Assembly (NCBI GenBank): GCA_037176845.1
Contig: JAYKXP010000006.1
Location: forward strand, 558,001 to 622,000
Source: Paramarasmius palmivorus
Taxonomy: Eukaryota; Basidiomycota; Agaricomycetes; Agaricales; Marasmiaceae
Length of the DNA stretch: 64,000 nt
Direction: 5' to 3'
The translations under genes were made by a program, and so were the position numbers. Shown here one piece after another: positions 21,316-31,730 of the stretch (the first letter of the stretch is position 1; every line of letters begins with the position of its first letter). The notes below the pieces were generated by a model that worked only from the letters and a program-made list of their open reading frames with translations, was not told the origin of the DNA and searched no databases.

Positions 21316-22800
21316 CTATTTACATAGTATACTATAATTATTCCGTGCATGGATAACGGCGGCACGAATCGCAGCCCATTGCGGAGTAGATAGATTCGAC
21401 GCCACTTCTAAGAGTTGTTCCGTCATTTGGTCATAGTTCTCCGTGCGAAAGGACCCGTAGGAACCTGCTTCAAAAGAAGCCAGAACATGCTGACACTATG
21501 ACACTTGAGCCAAGCGATTTCGTTATAGTGCACTACACTCACTGCCTGAATACACAACACCAGCGTGCCAATAGGTTTTCGATGAATATCACGCCACCCA
21601 TCTTCAACCGCATCGACATGGAATGCGAGAGTAAGGACAATGAGAGGAGATTGAAATAGTCCCTGTGAATGGTTCAGACACCTATATAAGCCTTCGCATA
21701 GGCAACCTACAACTTTGAATTCTTCCTGGGTTTCCGGATGGATCACAACTGTACGGTAGTAGAAATTCGAAGAAAGGATGCTGCCGCTCTTTAGCCACCG
21801 AACGTACATATTTTGGCGCTCGAGGACAGGAAGGTCTGTCCTGAAGACTGAACAAAGACGACTGTTCAGAATGGATGTAAGGGCTCGTGCTGCAGCCTCT
21901 GCGAATCCCTCTCTCCACCTTGCAATAGAATCCTGTACCTACGAGATAGTGAGTATTTGAGTTTGAATGACAACAGTAGCATCACATCGTACCTGCCGGT
22001 AGACAATAAACCAATCCTCTTGACTTAGGTTCCCATGCGAACTACGGGCCGGCTGCAAATCTTGCGTTAAGGTCGAATTCCACAGAGATATCACTTCATC
22101 GTCCCGGAGCTGCCATGGGTTATACCGTCCGTCTATAACGTGCTCCAAAACCTTTGGAATGAAAGTCACAAAATAGCAATCTCTCTCCACATGATCCAAT
22201 GGAGGCGAAGTGGTGTCGACAATACAATACTAGAGTTCCACGTCAATGGGCCGTCAATCGAAACGGAGTAGGAGACACTAACATTGCTAATAGTTTCACG
22301 GCCCACTGCGGAAGAGCTAGTGCGGATGAAACTCGTCGGGAATCGAGATGTACGAGTTTCTTGAAGAGGCCACCATAAGGTTGAACGTCTAAAGAAGGCC
22401 AAAGCGGAATCCTGACGCTTATCAGAGAGTGCTTTAACCTAAACAACATGGGAGTATTCACCTCGCTTGTTTCAACACAAGATTCCCGTCTAGTTGCCAT
22501 AGCCGGATGGATAATGAAACCACAGGTCAGCGATAGAGGTTGAACATCAGCAAAAGCGAGGTTTAAAAGACCACAAGGAGATTCCTGAAGTCCACTGTCG
22601 AGCGATACAGGTACACTTTCTCCGAATGGATTGTACTTCCATGCATCGTGTAACTGCTTCCATGCATCAGTCAGAGTTTCATGCATGTTCGCTGACGCCA
22701 CAGAAAGTATACTCTGGGGCCAATAAAGCGGTGTTTCATAAGGATAAGAATCGTAATTGTATGGCTTGTTGACTGGTACATTCGATCCCTGTCGCTTCAT
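21316..22800 (-). CDS. Orphan protein A1, 400 residues
   Basis: Six exons on the minus strand (22462-22800, 22283-22411, 21993-22229, 21714-21938, 21539-21662, 21316-21464), all joins in frame. Recognisable blocks are HETLTDAWKQLHDAW, IPKVLEHVIDGRYNPWQLRDD, ARWREGFAEAAARALTSIL, NMYVRWL, TVVIHPET and LTLAFHVDAVEDGW. A second copy of the family lies on the plus strand at 27787-28560, sharing blocks and an intron at the same phase-0 position before the ARWR/IRWR block. I do not recognise a named domain. The intron at 21663-21713 is 51 nt, in frame and free of stops; the last join is the least certain. An earlier start codon is possible. Confidence 0.6.
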
Positions 22801-23167
22801 CGTAATCCGCCGAAGGACAATGTTCATGAATTGATGAGCGTATCTTGATGCCGACCTGAACCTTGCTTGGCCCTTGTAAACGATGCATGATGGCTGGTGA
22901 GAGAGATAGAGAAAACTCATGACGTGACACCGACAGAAATCCTTCCCGCGTTTCCCACGCACCGCCACCTGCCCAGCAGGTCTCACAGTATGGGACGACA
23001 CAGTAGAATTGAATTGTACAAGCTCGAGACACAATATTACAATTACAGGATGCTCATGCATGATGAGACATAATCAACTACTAGAATCTCAATTAATCGG
23101 ATTCGTGTACCAGGGGGAAAACTGTACACGAGCATCATTAGCTTCTTGCAACTATCATACATTCAAA
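22801..23167. other. Intergenic region
   Basis: Holds the promoter of orphan A1 and the 3' end of the HMG-box gene. Part of it stays open in the A1 frame, so the A1 protein could begin further upstream. Nothing else seen. Confidence 0.4.
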
Positions 23168-24024
23168 TCATACCACTGCGTGACCATCGTGAAGGGAGAT
23201 GTCCTGAAGGAAATTCATACGGTCCCCGGCCAATTCAAACGGCATGTAACCAGTGAAGGGATTGGTCGCGAGATTTCCTTCGCTCAGCGGCGCCGGGAAA
23301 AGGTTAGGGAAGCTGGATCCCGTAAAAGAATTGCCGAACGAGAAATCGAATGATGCTGAAGGCACATTCTCAGAGGATGTGGGAAGAATATCTGGCATTT
23401 CGCCACGAAAATCCATGAGCAGCTTGAAAGGTTCAATGCAGCTATTAACGAGAGGATCGCCATGATCGACTTGAGTCGACTCTGTGTTGATCATGCCGAC
23501 TGTCTCGCCAGAATGGCTCGCGACGGGCTGGGTATCTGGTGGAACCGATACTATGTCCATATGGGCATCCTCAGAGTCCGCCGTACCGTGTTCTTTGCGA
23601 GGACCTGTAGGGGGACGCTTAACATTTTTGCGCTTCTTCATGTTCCTCGGTGACGTAGTGCAGTAATAGTGGGTAGTATGGCGCGTCGGGTACTTAAGGT
23701 GAAATTCGCGTAACTTCTCTGCCGCCTTCTTCCTCCACTTGTCTTTCTCAGACTTTGCCAGGGACTGCCATCGCATCCCTACAGCTCGACTGACATTTCG
23801 CTGCGACTCTTTCGTCGGGAATACGCCCTTCTTGAGAATATCTGAGCGGAACATCATGAATGCATTCGGTGGCCGACGAATCTCATCATCCGGAGATGTT
23901 TCAAATGAAGGGAAGGGTGTTGGCGACCTCGAGAGAGATCGACGACCGGGAGACCTGGATTCTGGAGAATAATAGGATGAGTAAAGGCCTGGTGTAGATC
24001 AGTTGACATACCGGTAGAGGGCAT
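23168..24024 (-). CDS. HMG-box (MATA/SOX type) transcription factor
   Basis: Two exons, 24012-24024 (13 nt) and 23168-23961, give 268 residues. An HMG box starts near residue 35: IRRPPNAFMMFRSDILKKG, then NVSRAVGMRWQSLAKSEKDKW and a basic helix to LREFHLKYP. RPPNAF-x-x-F is the signature of sequence-specific fungal HMG factors. Upstream is a Ser/Arg-rich segment; downstream is a basic KKRKNVKRPP stretch that could be a nuclear signal and an acidic, Ser/Phe-rich tail. Basidiomycete relatives include regulators of mating and fruiting such as Prf1- and Pcc1-type factors; which role applies here cannot be read from sequence. Confidence 0.85.
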
Positions 24025-24685
24025 TGTAAATGAGTCGGTATGGGTTGATACAGTAGCTTGGTGAGGATGTGGGGATGCAATAGCTTGGTAAGGATGTGGA
24101 TATATATATGTACCTGCGTCTCGAAGAGCATGTTAGTCAGGTTGATATGATTTCTTTCAACGAAAGAAAGGAAAAAAAAAACATGAGTTATGGAAGTGCA
24201 AGCCCTTCCAAACACATTTCATCGGCGTAATTACTGGAAATAGAAATGAGGCGCACCATGAGGTATGGAAGACTCGCTAGCAAGCGTAGTCCCTGAATTG
24301 CGCACAGAACTACTTGTTGCGCTAAGCACGGACCAGACATAATACGCCGACATGGCAATCTGCGCGCCTATCTTTCAACCATAAGGAGCGGCTGTTACCT
24401 CGGAGTATCTTTTGACATTCCCTATTCAGGTACGCCACAGGATTCGAAGGCATAACTTTTCACCAAAAGAAATGAAAAACGGTTCGTTTGACGGCACTGC
24501 ATTTCTTTGACAGGTCGTGTTGAGGCTGGAGTAAAATCATTTGCGAAAAGGAAGGAAAGAGCTTCAGATAGAACATGATGGAATAAATTGAACATTGCTC
24601 ACATGAATGGGTACTGCACCGATGCCCATACCGTTGAAACAAGTGCTAAGCTCGAAACATCTACTCATACGGCCTATCAAATTCG
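24025..24685. other. Divergent promoter region
   Basis: About 660 bases between the HMG-box gene (minus) and the cyclin gene (plus). It contains direct repeats of the type GATGTGG-ATGCAATAGCTTGGTAAGG (about 24059-24100), a short A-tract at about 24170-24182 and the palindrome at 24456-24469. Confidence 0.4.
24456..24469. promoter_or_regulatory. CTTTTCACCAAAAG palindrome upstream of the cyclin gene
   Basis: Variant of the CTTTTNNCGAAAAG set, with C-A-A-A-A-G on the right arm, about 220 bases upstream of the cyclin start. Confidence 0.25.
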
Positions 24686-25246
24686 ATGTGGACTCCCCTA
24701 TTATCGGTACGCGTTACCCGGTGGTTGCGAAAATATCTGATCATGATGAGCCCTCCAGACCATTTCGTGTCATGCGTCTCTGATGTGGTTAACGAATCCT
24801 TGCAACGCTATTCTTTGGACCGGCTACAACAGAAACAGGACTTATCGTTTAGAAGGGCAGAATTGCGAGAGATGGTGTTCAAAGTCTTTGTCCATGCGAG
24901 ACTGTCGCTCGCGGTTTTACTTGGAGCATTGGTGTACATCGAGAGGATCAGAGCCGAGCTAATGGTGAAAGATGATGTCTGGGCGCTCGAACGGGTTTTC
25001 CTGGGCGCTGTAATTGCAGCGAGTAAGGTGAGTAGGTATCCGAAGATTGCACAGAACCGTTGCTTACCGTTTGGGTAGTATCTGAACGACAGTGTGCCAA
25101 GCAACAAATTGTGGGTTCATGCAAGCGAAGTGTTCAGCATTCGCGACATCAACCGCATTGAAAGGGAATTCCTCGATGTTCTTGATTGGAAGCTTGAGAT
25201 TACAGAGGATGACTTGCATGTGCAAAGTACTCGACTTGTATCGTGA
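24686..25246 (+). CDS. Cyclin, Pho80/Pcl-like
   Basis: Two exons (24686-25027, 25079-25246) join in frame to about 169 residues. A cyclin box runs from FVHARLSLAVLLGALVYIER through VFLGAVIAASKYLNDS, KLWVHASEVF and INRIEREFLDVLDWKLEI. The sequence FLGAVIAASKYLND-x-x-x-x-NK-x-W is typical of Pho80/Pcl cyclins that pair with a Pho85/Cdk5-type kinase. The protein is short compared with many fungal Pcls and ends soon after the box. The start could be the ATG at 24686 or one of two about 60 nt downstream. Substrate specificity unknown. Confidence 0.8.
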
Positions 25247-25557
25247 AGTTCTGTAACCTATTAGTGTTGAAACCATCATATAGCGACATATGTATACGAA
25301 CCGGCGATTTTTTAATACCAGTCATGTCTAATGCGAAGTTTCCTGGTTCCTGAGCGAGTGTACATGATAGCTTGGAGGGAGCCATGTGAATATCAGTGAC
25401 AGTGTGACTGCAGAGTGCACTGTCACAGGAAGAAATATGTACGTCATCTCGGGCTCAACTCTTCCTTTAACCTCTTTCGTTTGAAGGGACTCATTTACAA
25501 GAGTAATCAAAGGTCGTAAGTCATTTCGTTGTATTTACAGGAAAACAGAGGTCTGAA
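25247..25557. other. Intergenic region
   Basis: About 310 bases between two convergent genes. No feature seen. Confidence 0.4.
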
Positions 25558-26741
25558 TCATAGATATGCTTCTGGTAAAGGTTCACATTGCTCCTGCTCC
25601 AGCACAAGATCGTCGAGATGTGGTATGGCACGACGAAGCTTCTCAAGGACCAACCGACAGAAATTTACATATTCCTGCTGAAGATTGTCACCCCCCCGAT
25701 AACCACATGCAATGATACATTCCTTTGATCGCTCCCTGAATGAATGCAAGGACTCAGCGAGATGAGTCCACTGTACCCGAAGAAGGTCCGAATTCATACG
25801 TCCCCTTTCTGTTTCCAACACAATGCGCTCCAAGGCTTCGAGGTTTCGGGGAAGCAAGATATCATGCCAACTGATATCTATGTGTAACACGGAAAGCCGA
25901 GGAAAAGATATGGTTATGGGTGTATGGCTCCGTGTTAGTACGTCTAGTGGGCATGATTGGGTATGAGTTCGTTTTACGACTGAGCCACAGCCGAACGCTC
26001 ACCTTCTGAAGGAAAAGTGTCATCGACCAGCCGTAGCGACTCCAGGCGAGCAGCAAATTTTCCCAACAGTGTAGGAATCATCACATGGCGCTGACGCAGG
26101 TTCCCAACTAAAGTCAAGTCGCGGAGGTAAGGGGCATCGATGTACCGGTGGAAGATCCCATAAATATTCTGACCAACCGTCCAGTCCAATTCCACCAATG
26201 TAGCGCTTAAGAGCTGCGGAAATTCGATGACACCACTCCATTCTTCGTGCGTAAGGCCAGCATGAATGGTGACGGACGTGACGTTGGAGAATGTCCGCAA
26301 CAGTACCATTTGCAGATGCGGACCAGTGAGAGGTAAAATGCCGAGTTGCTGGATTGCAAACCCCGACGTCACTTCCTTAAGTTGGCTTTCGAAACGGTCT
26401 CCGAGGTCGGGCGGGAAAGCTCCAGACGTAGCGAACTCGATACTCTGAATCGGAGTAGGACAAAGGTGGGCCAGGGCCAGCAGAATGATTCCCGTGTCTA
26501 GAGCAAAATCCACTCTGACCTTCGTACACGAATGGGATTCTTGGAGAAGGGCACGGTTCTCCAAGAGATAGGTTATGAACGTTTGCTGGTGCCGAGGGGA
26601 CAGTGTCATGGTTCGGAGTTGTATATACTGCGCAGTGACTCGGAATCGACGGCTGACTAGTGCCGCAGATTCCAAGTCACTTCGAGGGAGGAAGGAGAGA
26701 ATACGGTGAAGCAACTCTTCTGTGTTCAGTGGGTGTGCCAT
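25558..26741 (-). CDS. F-box protein with leucine-rich C terminus
   Basis: Two exons (26003-26741 and 25558-25943; 59-nt intron) give 374 residues. The N terminus HPLNTEELLHRILSFLPRSD and LESAALVSRRFRVTAQ is a clear F-box, which recruits Skp1 and so an SCF ubiquitin ligase. The remainder carries irregular LRR-like strands (RTFSNVTSVTIHA, QLLSATLVELDW, LRLVDDTFPSED) and a helical C terminus with HLAESLHSFRER. It is the closest relative within the window of 7485-8579. Substrate unknown; such F-box families are strongly expanded and fast evolving in agarics. Confidence 0.8.
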
Positions 26742-27009
26742 TGCCCTTACTCATATCGTCTTTCACTCATTTAACTAATTCTAGTATTATTTTGGCGAAT
26801 GAAGGGAATGAGAACGACCCCGTGTCATTCACCGAATTGTACGAATAGGCTTACATTGTGCCCCTGACTCGTGCCTTGACATGGTATGATTAATGATCCG
26901 GTTGAAGCTCTAGTCTTCCAGACCACGAGGCGGTTGACAAAGACTTCGATGCCTCGTTTCATGGAACCTCGTTCATGACAGGACGCTTCGATACCTCGAG
27001 GACTTGGCG

Positions 27010-27398
27010 TCAACTAACTCTTTCGACAAATAGTTCGAAAGAATAATCACAGGATGCTGGGGACTGCACCACATAAAAGCCATAATATCGATTCCTTTCA
27101 TCATCAAGTTGCTCACCATCCTTGAATGTCTTACTCTGTGTCCGAAAACCAAGTTGCAAGTGAGTCTCGCAAGCGTTTCGTGTCAGATTCATTCAGTAAT
27201 TACCTTACTCCAGATTTCCAGGCCCAGCCGTTGGCGCTCATGCGGAATGTCCAACAAGCAGACCATCGTGTAGACGACAAGGTACGTGAACCAGTCTTGT
27301 GAAACAATTCTGGAAGGTAGCTGACTTTCAAGCAGATATCCACAAATTTCACGACAGGTTCGACGCGCAGCTCCCGACCACGAAAGGGTGCGAGTCAT
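27010..27398 (-). CDS. Possible small orphan protein
   Basis: Two exons (27204-27398, 27135-27010) join in frame to 106 residues beginning MTRTLSWSGAARRTCRE. No domain, no homologue in the window. A hydrophobic stretch (WFTYLVVYTMVCLL) could be a membrane segment. Frame and splice are the only support. Confidence 0.3.
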
Positions 27399-27786
27399 GG
27401 TAACGGTTTCCTGTTATTTCTCTCCGAATTTTCGCGGAAAGGATCTCAACGAGGAGCTCGTGGACTTTTCGGTGTCCGTGCAGGGCGGGCATGGAACAGA
27501 TTGCCAAACTATGCGAAGGAGGAATACAAGGCTCGAGCCCGTCGGAATGCCTATATCTCTCATGATGATCATGATCATGACGCCGGCACAAACCAAGCAG
27601 TCAATACGATTGATACGCATCGTGCCGTTGTTCCTGTATGTCCTCGTGGGATTCTACCCTAACATTTGCTCATTGTTGCTCCAAAGGTCACGCGCCAGGG
27701 CGAGATGTTTTCTCATAGACGCACAAATCAGGCGAGTTGTAAAATTCCGAGGAAGGCTATGTAGAGCTAACATGATTCAACTTTAG

Positions 27787-28560
27787 TCAATCACACCTGC
27801 TGGCTACCCCGCCATATTCAACCTCCCCACGTCAATAACGTTCAATCATGCATCGATATCCTTTAACTATGCGTGTTATGTGATACGTTCCGTCAGAGAA
27901 AGTTATCTCCCGAGATTTATCCCGCACGTCCTGCTCTCAGTCGGTGCGGGCAAATTACACCCCTGGAAACCGTATACAGTCAACAACGTCGACGTTCTAT
28001 GGGCCATGATTTTTAGCCAGGATCAATTTGCGATGACCGGGTACGCAAACCTGCCTATGTTGCGCAAACTCATCCATGAACGGGTGTGCTACTGTCTTTA
28101 ATCCGCCCTTATGTTGTCTAATTGCTTTATCCCTAGGCAAACAACGCAATAATTCGGTGGAGGGCCTCATTTGCAGAGGCAGCCTTGGATACGCTCGGGA
28201 CCATATTGGCGCAGCTTTCGCCCCTATTTCGAGCCGACCTCTCCCTTCCAGAGAGGAAAACGACATACGTTAGATGGTTAGGATTCCGCTATCGTGGTAA
28301 TAGCAATTTCTTTTACGGGAGCATCACAACACACCCCGAGACTTTTGCCACCATCAGAACGGTTCGCCGCTTTTATGGTTGTGGTCTGCACAATGGCTGA
28401 CGTTCCCTTTGACCATAGAATCTATTCCAATCGCGTTTCGTAGCATCCACCCTTGCCAGTCACCTCAAAGCAGTGGAGTCAGTGTCGAACAGTAATAGGC
28501 ATGACGGGGCTTTAGTATTGACCCTTCAGGCTGTGAGACTCACTTTATTCTTGGTGAAGA
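27787..28560 (+). pseudogene. Orphan family A, second copy, partial
   Basis: Plus-strand exons from about 27787 encode ITFNHASISFNY, FIPHVLLSVGAGKLHPW, IIRWRASFAEAALDTLG, TTYVRWLGFRY, SITTHPET and, after an intron starting at GTTCGC, FVASTLASHLKAVES and LVLTLQAV. Each block has a counterpart in the 400-residue protein at 21316-22800 and the intron before IIRWRASF is at the same place and phase. The N-terminal third and the C-terminal exon of the family were not found, so this is probably a truncated copy, although missed exons cannot be excluded. Confidence 0.5.
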
Positions 28561-29156
28561 GTGCTATCCTGATGCATTTGATAGTGCCAACATGCTCTCA
28601 ATTGCTTCTTATCAGGTCTCGACAAAGTATCTAGCATTGATTGCTATTCTGCCGAAGTATGTGATATGGACACGGCAAACTTATTACAAAGGGTCGACAA
28701 ACTGCCAGGTACTGTATGGTCACAAATCCATGTAGCTGCTCTTTCCGCTGCCGCTGGCAATCCCCCTCCTAATTGTGATAGAGATACCATGGTCAATAGC
28801 ACTTAGTCCATACGTATGTAGCGTGTTTCAAGATTGTACAGATAAAGGCTCCAAATTTATGTATTTTGCACTTAGTTGGCTGCGCGGAACACATCTACCT
28901 ACGTCATTCTACTATGGTTTCATGATAATCTCTTATGTAGGAGTCCTCTAAGATTAAACGGCTTTTCGCTGATGACTGACTTCGAACGATCAAGGAATCA
29001 AACAAGGTATACACGAATTCACAACGCTTTAAGCTTCAAGCCTGAGGCTAGACATATAACGAACCTTCCAGCCCGAGAAACGAAAATGCATGGCTACGGG
29101 ACCTGTCTACATCAAGGCGTATCGTTCCGTATATAATCATCATCGTGGTCATTATG
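28561..29156. other. Gene-poor stretch
   Basis: Nothing supported. Part may be the eroded 3' end of the family A copy. Confidence 0.35.
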
Positions 29157-30785
29157 TTACATCGTATCAAAAGATTTCACCGGCCAGACCGTAGACACAA
29201 AGGAGGAATCGAAAAGCTGAAGTAACAAATCAGTGTCAGGCGTGCGTATTGCGTGCATGGATTTACCTCGACTAAGAATCTCCACCACTGCGTCAGAAGA
29301 CTAAAACTAACAATTACTAATATTGCCACATTCACGAGGGTATGATGGCCACTTTGTTGCCGTATCTTATCACCGCTTTGGCGAGTTCGGTGAAGAGTTG
29401 TTGCACTAACCCAGATGTCGACTATGCTGTTGTCCGTGCCACACGCGCTGGCAATGACGTGTTTTTCACCGCAATTGGAGACCTGTCAAACAATGAGGAA
29501 TGTATTCCCAGTGATCCACATAAATAGGCTACAGCTATGGTTTGAACAGTTACAGCTCCTTCTTAAAATAACATTAGTTTAGTATAGTATTGGACTGAAA
29601 GTATAACAAGTACCTGATCGATGGCGGAGCTTCCGAACGAGTTTGCCCGATTCCACGTCAAATATATGAACTGCTCCGTCATCGCTCCCGCACACAGCAA
29701 ATCGGCCTTGGGGATCCAAAAACGCAGACTGTTTGAGGAGAGGTCGACTCGCAACAACCTGGAGACTTCGAGCGAACCGCACTTGGGGGAAAGTGAACAC
29801 ATCGAAATGACCCGTGTTAAGATTATGTGCAAGAAGCTTTCTTCTATTTCGACAGATAGCGGCGTGCCCACTGAATGTTACCAACCAGAATTGATTAATC
29901 TGGGATCACAAAGAAGTAGCTATGGGATACTCACACTGCGCCATTCAACCGGTCATTCCACCTCTTTCCCCCGTCGGTTACGGAGCGACTGGATCTACTT
30001 CTATCTCAGCTTCTTCATCTATAATCCATTGCGACGATAAACCAATATTCTTACATTTCTCCCGCTTCCAACCATGTAATAATGAGATCTGTCCCGTAGA
30101 ATTGGATACTAGCTGGAATAGTGGGAATTCCACGCTTGATAGCCCAAGTGAGCTCCAGTTTTGCTTCCAAAGTTACTAGGTTTAGTGAACAACCGCACAG
30201 ATGTAAAGAAATCCATACACTTTGTCGTGTCAAAGTGAAAGAGTCTGATGTGTCCGGTGTGACTAGCAAAGGCGTATTGGTCACCGTCGACGGCCATGCA
30301 TTCTACTGAATCATTAAAATCGAACATTTCTGTAACTTGAAGCGTCTCTGTCTTGAAGAGCTGTAGAAGTCCAATCAGCGATGTTCATTATACGATATCT
30401 AGGATACAAACCAAGTTCGGGTCCCTTGAATCCCTGCTTTGTTTGTACATGACCACCAGACCGCGTGCCGTGCCAACGCAGAGCACCTCGCCATCCTTGA
30501 AGGTCCAAAGCAGGGAAGTCACTTGTCCCCAGCCATATTGCTCCGATATGTTACGGGGAGTGGCTTGAAGCTCTTGGACGCATGTTGCTGTATCTATTTG
30601 CCAGATTCGAACCATCTCATCGTCGCCTGAGAATAGTATCAGTCAACGAGGATTTCATCACCAATGTTCGTACCGCCCGCAGCAAGGTGTAGATTGTCCG
30701 GTGAGAAGACTATAGCATTCAAAGGTCCCGTGGCTCCTTTCAGAGTTATGCGGGGTCGAAAAGAAGCGATCTCTTCAGGTGTCAT
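29157..30785 (-). CDS. WD40-repeat protein with C-terminal hydrophobic helix
   Basis: Exons 30674-30785, 30412-30626, 30219-30360, 30055-30175, 29937-30000 and from 29899 join in frame. WD-type blades are visible: LKGATGPLNAIVFSPDNLHLAAGGDD then MVRIWQID; GEVLCVGTARGLVVMY; DQYAFASHTGHIRLFHFD; GRFAVCGSDDGAVHIFDVESG. Further minus frames to about 29157 contain VIASACGTDNSIVDIW and a hydrophobic helix LVNVAILVIVSFSLLTQ, which fits the C terminus of agaric WD40 proteins of this type, but the join to that last part could not be fixed in frame. Function unknown; likely a scaffold. Confidence 0.7.
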
Positions 30786-30987
30786 GGTGGGTAAATCAAA
30801 GGGTGCATGTCGTTTATATGATCAATCAAAAATTGATTGCTTGAAAGGTTCAAAAGAAAATCACGTGAAACTAGTCCGCTTCCAATCCGCTCTCATCATC
30901 GTTCTTTCGCCTTTCGCCAGAAAGCTCAAAAGAGGGCCTGCAATATAAAAAGTACTATGTCGTATTCCGAGACTGGTCAACATCGAT

Positions 30988-31319
30988 ATGCCGCCCCGAC
31001 TCAGTAAGGAGCGAGAAATTCAACCGTTCCGATTGAATAAGGAGCGGGAAATTCAACGGGCAGACAGAATGTTCCATCCCTACACATTTGACTCAGAGAA
31101 TCCAATAGCTGGTAGCGATGGTGATCATAATCAGGTCCGATCTAAGGTGTGTATATCATTAAAACAGGCTGGGAGCTACACTCAGAGTCTCGATCATCTC
31201 AGGAGTTCCAGCAATACATGCAGAAGGCAGAAGGAGTTGATTCTGGTACTAGCAGGTCTAGGAGATATAACAAAGTGGGCCATATTTTCTCTCAGAATCA
31301 TATCATGAAGCTAAACTAG
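30988..31319 (+). CDS. Small orphan protein with internal duplication
   Basis: Exons 30988-31120 and 31168-31319, joined in frame across a 47-nt intron, give 94 residues. The N terminus contains a direct duplication, LSKEREIQ then LNKEREIQ, also visible in DNA as AAGGAGCGAGAAATTCAA repeated with one change. No domain recognised. It lies just upstream of the transposon-like block and could belong to it. Confidence 0.4.
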
Positions 31320-31730
31320 GTTGTCTCTAATAGCAACAGGTAAGACCTGTCATCTCAATTTCTTATCTCTAGTCAGAACGAACCGCGATTTTAACACAGA
31401 AACATCGAACACCCACTCGGCGATTCCCTGTCTCATCCTTGCCACCGACAGTGAGATAAATTCAGCTTGAGGTCTCTTCCGGTGTTAAATTTGCATCATA
31501 AGCCGTTTGAAAGTCCCGAATCTTATGCGAGGAGTGCGGTACGTTCCTTCCTGGACATAGCAGGCGACAGGATTGATGGAATTGAGACAGTACACCGATA
31601 TAATGCCTTCGGAATTTGGAACCCCTCACACTTACACTCATGGAATTACTGCGACCAGACCATATCCCATAGAGTCGTCAGTAAACCCAGTTAGTCAAGT
31701 TTTTATTTATATAGCAAGAATCATAATCTG

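Noticed and set aside
27388..27786. 132-codon plus-strand frame with Met/Ile-rich hydrophobic run
   Set aside because: Codes over (ATGATC)n-like sequence and lacks a start context or homologue; could not be joined to the family A exons downstream.
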